The notes beneath the pieces were generated by a model. That model did not search any database and was not told the origin of the DNA. It saw only the letters and a list, made by a program, of their open reading frames with translations. 12,972 nt of DNA from Terriglobales bacterium (GTDB lineage: Bacteria; Acidobacteriota; Terriglobia; Terriglobales; Gp1-AA117). Location: positions 1 through 12,972 of the forward strand of contig JASLFF010000717.1 in NCBI GenBank assembly GCA_030150795.1. Reading direction: 5' to 3'. This document shows, one piece after another, positions 1 to 7,546 of the stretch. Numbering within the stretch: position 1 is the stretch's first letter; every line of letters begins with the position of its first letter. Position numbers and translations under genes: made by a program.

Positions 1-77
1 GTTTGCGCGATTGCCCACTTGGTAATCCGATCCAGCAGCAGCACGGCAAGTGCGATCAGCAGAGGGCGCTTAAACAT
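1..77 (-). CDS. Probable second lipoprotein signal peptidase (LspA-like), 5' part only
   Basis: The gene is cut by the window edge, so only the first 25 codons are visible, starting with ATG at 77-75. The peptide begins MFKRPLLIALAVLLLDRITK and continues WAIAQ. This is a hydrophobic helix ending in an Asp-Arg-x-Thr-Lys-Trp motif. The complete LspA directly upstream has the same arrangement (DRMTKW at its residues 19-24), and this is the usual end of the first transmembrane helix of signal peptidase II. The start lies 9 nt after the stop of that gene, so the two are probably co-transcribed; no strong Shine-Dalgarno sequence is visible. If correct, this is a tandem lspA pair. The catalytic part lies outside the window, so function and integrity cannot be judged. 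Confidence 0.7.
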   Translation of the reverse strand, partial: MFKRPLLIALAVLLLDRITKWAIAQ

Positions 78-86
78 GAAGTAATC

Positions 87-602
87 TTACTGGGTTGCCA
101 CTTTCTCTTCCTGTGCGGCCTTCTCCTCCTGGGGCGTGAGGAAGATTTCACTCAACAGCAGGAGCGCGCCCACGACAATGGCGCTATCGGCAATATTGAA
201 TGCCGGCCAATGATGCGAGCCAAGATAAAAATCGATAAAGTCGATCACGCGTCCGCTGGTCACGCGGTCCCACAAATTCCCCAACGCACCGCCAAAGACC
301 AGAGAGAGAGCGATGGCGGTAGTGTTAAGGGCATTACCATTCTTCCAGAGCAGGGCAGAGACTACGGCCAGAGCTGCCAGGGAAAACAGGATGAGCATCG
401 CTACACGCCATTCAGAAGGAGACTCGGCGAACAGGCCAAAGGCCGCGCCCTGGTTCTGGACATGCGTCAGGCGGAACACGCCGGGGACAATATCAATGCT
501 GTCATGCAGGGTAATTTTCTGCGCGACCAGCCACTTCGTCATCCTGTCACACAGGACGATGAGGGCGGCAATCATGATGTGGTATTTCCGCATTGTTTCC
601 AT
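87..602 (-). CDS. lspA: Lipoprotein signal peptidase (signal peptidase II)
   Basis: Inner-membrane aspartyl protease that cleaves the signal peptide of diacylglyceryl-modified prolipoproteins just before the lipidated cysteine. The 171-residue product has the usual length and four hydrophobic segments. Family motifs appear in order: DRMTK (19-23), NQGAAFGLF (50-58), GGALGNLWDR (104-113), VIDFIDF (119-125) and FNIADSAI (135-142). The expected catalytic aspartates are D121 and D139. The acidic/Gln-rich tail (about 157-171) is unremarkable. Start choice: the frame is open back to a TTG at 644 that overlaps the ileS stop, but ATG at 602 follows an AGGCG by about 5 nt and gives a normal N-terminus; ATG at 593 is also possible. 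It lies downstream of ileS in the same direction, an ileS-lspA order also known in enterobacteria, and is followed by another lspA-like start. Confidence 0.95.
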   Translation of the reverse strand: METMRKYHIMIAALIVLCDRMTKWLVAQKITLHDSIDIVPGVFRLTHVQNQGAAFGLFAESPSEWRVAMLILFSLAALAVVSALLWKNGNALNTTAIALSLVFGGALGNLWDRVTSGRVIDFIDFYLGSHHWPAFNIADSAIVVGALLLLSEIFLTPQEEKAAQEEKVATQ

Positions 603-640
603 TAGACGCCTAATTTCGCACGTTGGTTCAGGCCATCCCG

Positions 641-3475
641 TCAACTTACCAATTCTTGTTCAATCTCCGCCAGGGCCGCGCTGCAACGCTCGCATACCGT
701 AGGGTAACGCTCATTTTCTCCGACGTGATTGGAATAATTCCAGCAGCGATCACACTTATTCCCCGGCGCTTTTTCTATTAATACGTGTAAAGGTGTGTTC
801 CCGTTCCCGCCGGAGCTGGGTTTTATCTCCACCCCGGAGACGATCAGCAGAAAGCGCAGATCATTGCGATAGCGTTGCAGCAGCGGTACAAGCTCGCTCG
901 GGCCAGAAATGGCGACTACGGCTTCCAAAGCGCTTCCGATGGCCTTTTCCTGGCGAGCGACTTCCAGAGCTTTCAGAGCAATGTCCCGCACTTTCATCAA
1001 GGTCTCAAAGTCTTTCCAGATGGTCTCTCCGCTCAAAGGATCGCTGACAGATCCGGTGATGTCTTCCGCCTTGGGGAAGTGCGCCAGATGCACGCTTTCC
1101 TGTCGTCCGGCGACTGTGGGTAGGAATGACCAGATTTCGTCAGCGGTAAAACTCATGACGGGAGCCACCAGCCGCACCAGCGCTTCCGCAATGCGCCACG
1201 TGGCAGTCTGGGCTGAACGTCTGCCATGCGACTTGGGAGCCGAGGTGTACAGGCGGTCCTTCACCACATCGATAAAGCCAGTGCTCAGGTCTACCGCAAA
1301 CTCATTCACCAAATGATAGATGCGATGAAACTCAAAGCGATCGTAATATCCGCGCACCCGATCAGCCAACTCGGCTGTGCGCAGCAGCCAGTATTTGTCC
1401 AGCGCCTGCAAATCGTCGAACTTCACCGCGTGCTGCGCCGGGTCAAAGTCCGGCAGATTGCTGAGCAGATATTTAAAGGTGTTACGAACCTTGCGGTAAT
1501 TTTCCGCAACCTGCTTCATCAAGTCTTCTGAAACAGTAACGTCTTCCTGAAAATCGACTGAGGCGACCCACAGCCGGATGATCTCACCGCCCAGCTTTTT
1601 AGCTATCTCGATGGGATCAAGGCCGTTGCCGAGAGACTTGGACGTAGCTTTCCCTTGGGGATCAAGCGTCCAGCCGTTGGTAGCCACAGCGCGATACGGC
1701 GCATGACCGCGCGTGCCCACGGCTACGAGCAGGGAAGAGTGAAACCAGCCGCGATACTGGTCACCGCCTTCAAGGTAAAGATCGGCAGGCCAGGTCAGAT
1801 CAGGCTCGTGGCCCAACACAGCGGCGTGGCTCGAGCCGGACTCAAACCATACGTCAATGATGTCAGTCTCTTTGCGGAACGCCGAGCCGCTACAGCCCGG
1901 ACACTTGGCTCCTGCGGGCAAAATGTCTTTCGCTTCTTTCGTGTACCAGGCATCCGCGCCTTCGCGCGCAAAAAGATCGACTACCGCGCTATGCGATTCC
2001 TTTGAGTCCAGCAGCTTGCCGCAACCTTCACAGAAGAAAACGGCGATTGGAACGCCCCAGACGCGCTGGCGTGAGATGCACCAGTCTGGCCGGGTGGCGA
2101 TCATGTTGCTGATCCGCTCTTCACCCCATGCCGGTATCCACTTTACTTTTTTGATCTCATCGAGCGAGCGCTGGCGCAAGGTGCTCCCATCCACCGGAGC
2201 TTCCATGGAGATGAACCATTGTTCCGTGGCGCGAAAGATCACCGGATTGTGGCAGCGCCAGCAATGCGGATATGAGTGCTCAATCCTGGCCTCCGCCATG
2301 AGCACGCCGCGAGATTTCAAAAGCTCGATGATCGGCTGGTTCGCCTGAAAAACTGTTTTGCCGTCATATTCGGGGAGTCCATCCTGCAAATGGCCGGCCT
2401 CGTCCACTTTGGTGCGCTGGTCAAGCTTGTATTTGGAGCCGGTATAAAAATCGTCCGCACCGTGCGAGGGCGCTGTATGCACCGCGCCGGTTCCTTGCTC
2501 GGTGGTAACGTAGTTCGCCAGCACGCCAAGAATTGAGCGATCAAGAAACGGATGCGCAAACGTGGTGTATTCCAGCTTTTGGCCGGGGAAGCGAGCAGCC
2601 ACGGACGCATCCGTGAATTTGCATGCATCAATCGTCGCTTTGGCTAAAGCCTCAGCCACGATATACAACTCGCCGTTATGCTCCAGCGCCACATATTCCA
2701 GATCGGGATGAAACGCCACGGCCATGGAAGCGGGAAGCGTCCAGGGAGTAGTGGTCCAGATGATAGTTGAAACTTTTTTCCCCGCCAGCGCCGGATCAAT
2801 TTTTGCCGGATCACTGGTGAGTCGGTATTTTACCCATACGCTGGGGCTGGTGTGGTTGGAATATTCAATCTCAGCTTCCGCCAATGCCGTTTTGTCATGG
2901 ATGCACCAATAGACCGGGCGCAGGCCCTTATAGACCGCGCCGTTTTCCATGAAATTAAACAACTGGCGGACGATGACAGACTCGTACTGCTTTGTCATCG
3001 TGGAATACGGCTCGTCCCAGCGACCAAGAATGCCAAGACGCTTGAACTGATCGCGCTGGATGTTGAGAAATTTTTCCGCGTACGCGCGGCATTCGCGGCG
3101 GACGGCAATGGCCGGTATCTCCAGCTTTTTGCGACCAAGCTTTTCGTCCACCTTGATCTCGATTGGCAGGCCGTGACAGTCCCATCCGGGAACGTAGGGC
3201 GAATCAAAGCCGGCCATGGTTTTGGACTTGACTACAAAATCTTTCAGGCATTTGTTCAGCGCATGGCCTTCATGGATGGCGCCGTTTGCATACGGAGGCC
3301 CGTCATGCAAGACATAACCAGGCGCGCCACGGCGAGACTCACGAATCTTCCCGTAAACATCCATTTTCTCCCACCGCTCAAGCCATTTGGGCTCGTTCTG
3401 AGGGAGATTCGCCTTCATGGAGAAGTCGGTTTTAGGAAGATTCAGGGTCTTCTTAAGTTCAAGCGGCGGCCGCAT
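641..3475 (-). CDS. ileS: Isoleucine--tRNA ligase
   Basis: Cytoplasmic class I aminoacyl-tRNA synthetase that charges tRNA-Ile and hydrolyses mischarged Val-tRNA-Ile. The 944-residue product matches the bacterial type in length. Visible landmarks are [12 protein letters not shown] (60-71, HIGH motif at 68-71), [11 protein letters not shown] (96-106), editing-domain segments [10 protein letters not shown] (241-250) and [16 protein letters not shown] (328-343), [12 protein letters not shown] (570-581), the KMSKS region written as [10 protein letters not shown] (608-617), and a C-terminal zinc knuckle C908xxC911...C928xxC931. ATG at 3475 is chosen because GGAG lies 5 nt upstream; a GTG at 3481 in the same frame would abut that site. 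A TATAAT at 3502-3507 fits a short leader. I see no T-box-like leader. The stop is followed 38 nt later by the lspA start. The KMSKS variant is a little unusual but the catalytic Lys-Ser is kept. Confidence 0.98.
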   Translation of the reverse strand: MRPPLELKKTLNLPKTDFSMKANLPQNEPKWLERWEKMDVYGKIRESRRGAPGYVLHDGPPYANGAIHEGHALNKCLKDFVVKSKTMAGFDSPYVPGWDCHGLPIEIKVDEKLGRKKLEIPAIAVRRECRAYAEKFLNIQRDQFKRLGILGRWDEPYSTMTKQYESVIVRQLFNFMENGAVYKGLRPVYWCIHDKTALAEAEIEYSNHTSPSVWVKYRLTSDPAKIDPALAGKKVSTIIWTTTPWTLPASMAVAFHPDLEYVALEHNGELYIVAEALAKATIDACKFTDASVAARFPGQKLEYTTFAHPFLDRSILGVLANYVTTEQGTGAVHTAPSHGADDFYTGSKYKLDQRTKVDEAGHLQDGLPEYDGKTVFQANQPIIELLKSRGVLMAEARIEHSYPHCWRCHNPVIFRATEQWFISMEAPVDGSTLRQRSLDEIKKVKWIPAWGEERISNMIATRPDWCISRQRVWGVPIAVFFCEGCGKLLDSKESHSAVVDLFAREGADAWYTKEAKDILPAGAKCPGCSGSAFRKETDIIDVWFESGSSHAAVLGHEPDLTWPADLYLEGGDQYRGWFHSSLLVAVGTRGHAPYRAVATNGWTLDPQGKATSKSLGNGLDPIEIAKKLGGEIIRLWVASVDFQEDVTVSEDLMKQVAENYRKVRNTFKYLLSNLPDFDPAQHAVKFDDLQALDKYWLLRTAELADRVRGYYDRFEFHRIYHLVNEFAVDLSTGFIDVVKDRLYTSAPKSHGRRSAQTATWRIAEALVRLVAPVMSFTADEIWSFLPTVAGRQESVHLAHFPKAEDITGSVSDPLSGETIWKDFETLMKVRDIALKALEVARQEKAIGSALEAVVAISGPSELVPLLQRYRNDLRFLLIVSGVEIKPSSGGNGNTPLHVLIEKAPGNKCDRCWNYSNHVGENERYPTVCERCSAALAEIEQELVS

Positions 3476-3480
3476 TTTCA

Positions 3481-3484
3481 CTCC
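3481..3484 (-). promoter_or_regulatory. Ribosome binding site of ileS
   Basis: GGAG on the minus strand with a 5-nt spacer (TGAAA) before the ATG at 3475. It decides the start, because an in-frame GTG at 3481-3479 would overlap the site itself. Confidence 0.65.
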
Positions 3485-3501
3485 GAATGGGTTAATTACT
3501 C

Positions 3502-3507
3502 ATTATA
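3502..3507 (-). promoter_or_regulatory. Candidate -10 element for ileS-lspA
   Basis: A perfect TATAAT hexamer is present on the minus strand, 27 nt upstream of the ileS ATG. This would give a transcript leader of roughly 20 nt. The sequence 17-18 nt further upstream (around GGCAAC) is a poor match to TTGACA, so the -35 element is not convincing. The call rests on the -10 box and its position only. Confidence 0.4.
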
Positions 3508-3845
3508 AACAGTCAGAGTGACGGGTTGCCGGATGACGCGAAAGACCAATGGCGAGTTGGCCCTGACGTTACGAAAGTTTCAATGTAATTTACCGATTCT
3601 TTACAGATCGTAAGGCACAATATGAACATCCAATGAAATACGCGCCCACTTTGAATCCAAGGGAACACGAGGACAGAGACTTGCCCAAAGAAAATTCCTC
3701 GCCCACGGCGAAGCCGCATTCAGGCGAAGATGAGGCACAGAAACTTCGCCTGAGAAATACAACTCACGCGTTGAATCCTTCATCTGCTATGAGTGTAAGC
3801 AGATCACATGAATTTGGTAGTGAAAAGGCTTCTCGGGTCGGACCA

Positions 3846-4859
3846 ATGGCGAATCACGTAATCGTTCCCAATCAGTTCTTCGGCAAGGATGTTCCCAAGC
3901 TCAACGGCCTTCCGCAGATGCATCAGTCGATGCTGACGTCTCTATTCCAGAACGTCAAGGAAGCGATATTCCCGGAAAAGTTACCGCCTCTCCGGCTTAC
4001 CTCACGTCCAGTGAACGTGGGCCAGATCTGGACAACTGCGCGCACTAAGAAAGCGACTTCAGGATCGCTGACTCTGCATGCATTCGCAATCGCAGGTTTG
4101 ATCGCGGTTTCCATTTGGGGCGGACGCTCCGCCACTGTGGTGAAGCCGGAAGAGCATGTCACGCTGATTGCTCCGCCTCTTACCGATTATCAACCGGTCA
4201 TGAAGCCGGTGGAAGCTCCCAAGGCCCTGGCGGGCGGTGGCGGCGGCGGCAACGCCTCAAAGATTTTTGAAAGCAAAGGACATCTGCCTAAGGTGGCGCC
4301 AGAGCAGATTGCGCCTCCAACGGTGGAAATACTGAACACCAAACCTAAGCTTGCCGTGGAAGCAACCGTGGTTGCACCGGCGAACGTGAAATTACCGGAC
4401 AATCCCAACATGCCCAACCTTGGTAATCCGATGTCCGCCCGCGTGGCTGGGCCGGCTTCCAACGGAAGCGGTACAGGCGGCGGCATTGGGTCCGGCTCCA
4501 GCAATGGTATTGGCTCCGGCACCGGTCCCGGACATGGCCCGGGACAGGGCGGTGGTTTTGGCGGCGGTACTTACAAACTTGGCGATATCGGGGTAACCGC
4601 TCCGGTTGCAAAGTTCACGCCTGAGCCGGATTTCACGGAAGAAGCTCGCAAAGCTAAATATCAAGGCACGGTGGTTCTGGCCGCAATCGTCGGTCCGGAC
4701 GGTCGTCCACGCAACATCAGGGTCGTACGCGGCCTGGGTATGGGGCTGGATGAGAAAGCTGTGGAGCGAGTAAAGACCTGGCTCTTTGAACCCGGCAAGA
4801 GGAATGGAACGCCGGTAGCCGTAGCAATGAACTTTGAGGTGGATTTCCGACTGTTCTAA
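3846..4859 (+). CDS. TonB-family energy transducer
   Basis: Periplasm-spanning protein expected to couple the inner-membrane proton motive force (through ExbB/ExbD) to TonB-dependent outer-membrane receptors. From the chosen ATG the product is 337 residues. It has a soluble N-terminal stretch ending in EKLPPLRLTSRPV (44-56), one membrane helix at about 74-92, a Pro/Ala-rich periplasmic segment with a GGGGGG run near 130-135, a long Gly/Ser linker (205-241), and a C-terminal TonB domain (255-337). The TonB domain shows FTPEPDFTEEARKAKYQGTV (257-276), VGPDGRP (282-288) and AVERVKTWLFEPGKRNGTPV (305-324). The start is uncertain: ATG at 3846 has only a weak GGA before it, and an ATG at 3633 would lengthen the protein to 408 residues. 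I prefer 3846 because MANHVIVPNQFFGKDVPKLN resembles my recollection of the acidobacterial family's N-terminus. ExbB/ExbD are not in the window. A terminator follows. Confidence 0.9.
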   Translation: MANHVIVPNQFFGKDVPKLNGLPQMHQSMLTSLFQNVKEAIFPEKLPPLRLTSRPVNVGQIWTTARTKKATSGSLTLHAFAIAGLIAVSIWGGRSATVVKPEEHVTLIAPPLTDYQPVMKPVEAPKALAGGGGGGNASKIFESKGHLPKVAPEQIAPPTVEILNTKPKLAVEATVVAPANVKLPDNPNMPNLGNPMSARVAGPASNGSGTGGGIGSGSSNGIGSGTGPGHGPGQGGGFGGGTYKLGDIGVTAPVAKFTPEPDFTEEARKAKYQGTVVLAAIVGPDGRPRNIRVVRGLGMGLDEKAVERVKTWLFEPGKRNGTPVAVAMNFEVDFRLF

Positions 4860-4884
4860 TACTGCGTTTATCCACACACTTGAG

Positions 4885-4920
4885 AAGGAGAGGAGAACCT
4901 GCCTCTCCTTTTTGGTTTTT
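4885..4920 (+). terminator. Rho-independent terminator after the tonB-like gene
   Basis: A 9-bp perfect stem AAGGAGAGG (4885-4893) pairs with CCTCTCCTT (4902-4910) across an 8-nt loop. It is followed by a T-rich tail (TTTGG then TTTTT). It begins 25 nt after the TonB stop codon, the expected place for the end of a monocistronic transcript. Confidence 0.88.
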
Positions 4921-4934
4921 AGGAGAAGCATTCG

Positions 4935-5003
4935 GCAATCAGCCATCAGCACTCAGTTTGAAACCAATCTCACCGCAGAGGACGCAGGGGGCGCAAAGGA
5001 AAA
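4935..5003 (+). repeat. Dispersed intergenic repeat, left arm (two-part unit)
   Basis: The unit has two parts. The first, at 4935-4956, is a run of TCAGC-type heptads (CAATCAGCCATCAGCACTC). After about 13 nt comes the second, at 4971-5003, beginning CACCGCAGAGGACGC and continuing as a run of degenerate GGACGC/GGCGC repeats. The same two parts occur in the same order on the opposite strand at 5236-5174, so the pair forms a large imperfect inverted repeat with the interior 5004-5173 between the arms. No open reading frame of interest lies inside. Such units are familiar as scattered non-coding repeats in acidobacterial and some other genomes (recalled, not searched). Confidence 0.75.
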
Positions 5004-5077
5004 CACGAAGCATATCCAAGTGGGCCCCGTTCCCATCCGAATATTGATTTGAGACGTTAAGCTTCTTGGAAGATCTT

Positions 5078-5110
5078 TACCGCGAAGGACGCAAAGAGCG
5101 CAGAGGAACA
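5078..5110 (+). repeat. Dispersed intergenic repeat, internal copy (second part only)
   Basis: TTACCGCGAAGGACGCAAAG followed by AGCGCAGAGGAACA is a third copy of the CACCGC-AAGGACGC unit, in the same orientation as the left arm but without the heptad block. It sits between the two arms of the inverted repeat. The rest of the interior (5004-5077, 5111-5173) shows only a short hairpin, GGCGT-A-ACGCC at 5158-5168, and no gene. Confidence 0.65.
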
Positions 5111-5173
5111 TTGATTGGAACAGATTTCGGATGAGTAAGGATGTTGTAGACACCTTTGGCGTAACGCCTTCTT

Positions 5174-5268
5174 GTTCCCTTTCCGTCCTTAGCGTCCTTT
5201 GCGGTGAAAATGGTTTTGACTGAATGCTGATGGCTGACTACTATTTCTGAGTGCTGAAGGCTGATTGC
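5174..5268 (-). repeat. Dispersed intergenic repeat, right arm overlapping a gene 3' end
   Basis: Read on the minus strand, 5236-5174 shows TCAGCCATCAGCATTCAGT, then CAAAACCATTTT, then CACCGCAAAGGACGC and a decaying GGACG run. This mirrors the left arm with a few substitutions and a 1-nt length change in the middle. An extra heptad block at 5268-5247 (CAATCAGCCTTCAGCACTC) differs from the left-arm block by one base over 22. That extra block lies inside the ABC ATPase reading frame and encodes its last residues. Confidence 0.75.
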
Positions 5269-6452
5269 TGAGAGCTCTGTGTCTTTTCCGCAATGCAGCA
5301 CTCGCCTGCGGGGATGGGACTACCGTGAGGGCAGGTGCGCGGATGTCCCAGGAAAGTGCAGATACGCTCTGTGGCTTCCGGCGAGAGGATGTGCTCAAAC
5401 TTGCAGGCTTCTTCTGCGACTTCTTTTTCATCGTGCACGTGAAAGGTCTGTGTAAAGAGCCGCTCGGCCAGGCGATGGCGGCGAATAACGTCTTCAGCGC
5501 GCTTGCGGCCTTTTTCCGTGAAGATGATCATGTGATCGCCGTGGCCGGTGTGCTCACTAGCAGGACGGAACGCCACATGGCAGCGGTTGAGCACCTGCTT
5601 GTGTGTGTGCGGCTCCAGGGCGTGCTCGGTGAGATCTACCAGCCCAAGGCTCTTCATTCGGTCCAACGCCAGCCGCATGGGCAATGCACCTTCAACTTCA
5701 ACGCGGCCTAACTCAGCGGGCTCACCATTTTCCGCCAGGACCCAAAGCTCTTCCAGAACTTCATCGAACTGCTCTTCATCTGCTAATGCGAAGATTTCCT
5801 GAGCGGCGATCTTGCCATGATGCAACTCAAGGCGGCGATCGGCCAGCCGCGCGACAACCGGATCGTGCGTGACCATGATGATAGTGCGTCCCTGGGCATG
5901 CATCTCGCGCAATTTGCGGAGCACGATTTCTTCATTTACGGCATCAAGGTTGCCGGTGGGCTCGTCGGCCAAAATGATGTGTGGATCGTTGATCAGGGCG
6001 CGGGCAATGCAGACGCGCTGCTGTTCGCCGCCGGATAGCTGCGAAGGCAGATGGTCGGCGCGGTCCCTAAGACCGACATGCTCAAGCGCGGCCAGCGCTT
6101 CAGCCTTATCCGTCATGCTGTGGAAGTATTGCGCCAGCATGATGTTCTCAAGCGCAGTGAGATACGGGATCAGATGAAATTGCTGGAAGATGAAGCCGAT
6201 CTTTTCCGCGCGGAAGCGGTTGAGTTCCGCTGGAGTCATTTTGGAGACGTTTGTGCCGTGAATCCAGATTTCGCCGGTGGTGGGCTGATCAAGACAGCCC
6301 ATTAGATTGACCAGCGTGGACTTCCCCGAGCCGGAAGGGCCCATCACGGCCAGCCATTCGCCCGGAGCAACCGAGAGCGAAACATCATCAAGCGCGCGGA
6401 CTTCGACGTTGCTCTTGTAAACCCGCGTCACGTTTTTGAGTTCAATCGGCAT
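5241..6452 (-). CDS. MacB-like ABC transporter ATPase fused to a DtxR/MntR-type metal-sensing region
   Basis: A 403-residue protein in two parts. Residues 1-220 are an ABC ATPase: Walker A GPSGSGKST (38-46), Q-loop near Q90, signature LSGGEQQR (139-146), Walker B IILADEP (159-165) and switch His196 (VTHD). This is the MacB/LolD type that works with FtsX permeases. Residues about 228-385 read like an iron-dependent repressor: a winged-helix-like stretch (FDEVLEELWVLAENG, 229-243; ALDRMKSLGLVDL, 262-274), a His-rich insert (H282-H307), then RHRLAERL (325-332), EEACKFEH (347-354) and CPHGSPIP (374-381). These match the dimerisation and metal-binding helices of DtxR/MntR. Candidate ligands are H326, E330, C350, E353 and H354; the DtxR His98 position is Ala346. 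GAGGAG (6457-6462) and the TGATG overlap with the upstream permease support ATG at 6452 over GTG at 6455. It is the last gene of the iron operon. About 12 C-terminal residues come from a dispersed repeat. Confidence 0.93.
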   Translation of the reverse strand: MPIELKNVTRVYKSNVEVRALDDVSLSVAPGEWLAVMGPSGSGKSTLVNLMGCLDQPTTGEIWIHGTNVSKMTPAELNRFRAEKIGFIFQQFHLIPYLTALENIMLAQYFHSMTDKAEALAALEHVGLRDRADHLPSQLSGGEQQRVCIARALINDPHIILADEPTGNLDAVNEEIVLRKLREMHAQGRTIIMVTHDPVVARLADRRLELHHGKIAAQEIFALADEEQFDEVLEELWVLAENGEPAELGRVEVEGALPMRLALDRMKSLGLVDLTEHALEPHTHKQVLNRCHVAFRPASEHTGHGDHMIIFTEKGRKRAEDVIRRHRLAERLFTQTFHVHDEKEVAEEACKFEHILSPEATERICTFLGHPRTCPHGSPIPAGECCIAEKTQSSQQSAFSTQK

Positions 6453-7546
6453 CACTCTCCTCGCAGGATCCCTGCGGGCTGTATCTGCTGCAACAATCTT
6501 AACGGAGCAGTGGAGGCGATCAACGCCAATGCCACGCTTCCCAGTAAAACCGGAACAAGGAGCAGCGGTTGCGGCAGGATGGCAACGTCAAAATTAGCTT
6601 TGCCGATCCAGAAAGCGATGCCGCAGCCCAGAATGTATCCGGCGGCAGAGCCCGCAAGTGCCAGCAGAGCGGACTCAGAAGCGAACAGGAAATTCACAGC
6701 TTTATCGGAAGCTCCCAGTGCTTTCATCACGGCGAAATCTTTACGCCGTTCAAGCACGGAGCCCGTAAACGTGGCCACCATACAAAGCATGATCAGCACA
6801 ACCACGACGGCGGACGACGCGAGTACGACGGAGCGCGTTTTGCCAACCACGGCGGTCTGGGCCTGCGTGATCTGGCGGACAGGCCTTACTTCAGCATTGG
6901 GTAGGGCAGAGATTAGGCGGGAAATCGCATCACGAATATCCTGTGGCTTGCCTTCCACACGGACCAGCGCCGTGTTGGGCTGGATGCCGGTGAGTAGCAC
7001 GAAGTCTTCCAGCGGAATATAGACGCGACTGTCATCATCTGAGCCGGATTGGAAGAAGCCCGCCGGCTTGACCACGGCAGAGGTCTTGCCAAATGAGAGT
7101 TGTAGATCCGCGCCGTGAGTGATTGTTTCATCCACGCGGCCGCCTACGAGAGCGCTACCCTGGCCTGTATTGCTAAAAGACCACGATGAATTAAGCCTGC
7201 GGAGCTTATCAATATCTGCGCCACCGACCACGATTTTTGCGTTGCTGGCGGTTTCCGTGGCGATGGCGTAGCCGATGGGGACGATTTCGCCGGCGCTGCC
7301 GACGATTTTGCGGATATTCGTTAATTCGTCGGGAACCAAAGCGCCGGAAGCCTTGGTAACAACCACGTTTGCGCCAAAGCCACGGAATTCGCGACTCAGA
7401 TTGCCTTCAAGGTTCGAATAAATTGTGAGCGCGGCGGTGGCGATGGTGGCGACTACGGCAACAGAAACCAGCGCGGTGAAAGCGCGGTCCTTACGTACCC
7501 ATGCCGCTTTGAAGAGCAAACGGAGAAGCAGTTGGCCGCGGCTCAT
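6452..7546 (-). CDS. FtsX/MacB-type ABC transporter permease (second of two)
   Basis: Inner-membrane permease of 364 residues with the FtsX topology: one N-terminal helix (about 24-44), a periplasmic domain (about 45-250, starting NLEGNLSREFRGFGANVVVT), and three C-terminal helices from about residue 255. The conserved cytoplasmic coupling segment after the second helix reads ERRKDFAVMKALGASDKA. The ending, LRLLQQIQPAGILRGE, is the typical 'P-x-x-x-L-R-G' finish of this family. It starts with ATGA overlapping the stop of the upstream permease, with AGAGG 6-7 nt before the ATG, and its own TGA overlaps the ATPase start. Two different permeases plus one ATPase suggest a heterodimeric transporter. 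The substrate is not shown by the sequence; iron-operon context points to a role in ferrous/ferric iron uptake. Confidence 0.93.
   Translation of the reverse strand: MSRGQLLLRLLFKAAWVRKDRAFTALVSVAVVATIATAALTIYSNLEGNLSREFRGFGANVVVTKASGALVPDELTNIRKIVGSAGEIVPIGYAIATETASNAKIVVGGADIDKLRRLNSSWSFSNTGQGSALVGGRVDETITHGADLQLSFGKTSAVVKPAGFFQSGSDDDSRVYIPLEDFVLLTGIQPNTALVRVEGKPQDIRDAISRLISALPNAEVRPVRQITQAQTAVVGKTRSVVLASSAVVVVLIMLCMVATFTGSVLERRKDFAVMKALGASDKAVNFLFASESALLALAGSAAGYILGCGIAFWIGKANFDVAILPQPLLLVPVLLGSVALALIASTAPLRLLQQIQPAGILRGE

Larger units (their letters stand above)
3476..3845. other. Spacer between divergent ileS and tonB-like genes, start-site uncertainty
   Basis: The first part (3476-3632) is true spacer and holds the ileS ribosome site and -10 box. 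From 3633 the tonB frame is open and an upstream ATG (3633) would add 71 residues. That stretch is polar and low in hydrophobic residues, has no domain I recognise, and lacks a Shine-Dalgarno site at 3633. I treat it as leader. A four-codon reading frame (3622-3636, ATG preceded by AAGG at 7-8 nt) overlaps that ATG as ATGA; this may be coincidence. Confidence 0.4.

Noticed and set aside
3..605. Plus-strand open frame of 200 codons opposite lspA
   Set aside because: The minus strand encodes a complete signal peptidase II with all catalytic motifs; the plus-strand product is a composition shadow.
2852..3508. Long open frame on the plus strand opposite ileS (218 codons), and several others up to 163 codons there
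   Set aside because: They lie antisense inside a fully convincing ileS with all its motifs, show no domain, and are expected in GC-rich coding DNA.
3476..3520. T-box leader upstream of ileS
   Set aside because: The candidate leader is only about 20 nt and shows no T-box sequence or anti-terminator.
3622..3636. Four-codon reading frame overlapping the upstream ATG of the tonB frame (possible leader peptide)
   Set aside because: It is too short to judge, has no regulatory codon pattern, and that ATG is probably not the true start.
4392..4952. Minus-strand open frame opposite the tonB-like gene, running across its terminator
   Set aside because: It has no recognisable domain, and the strand carrying the TonB domain and terminator is clearly the real one.
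4935..5268. CRISPR-like array, because of repeated GGACGC and TCAGC blocks
   Set aside because: The repeats are short, degenerate, unevenly spaced and in both orientations, with no unique spacers of constant length and no cas genes.
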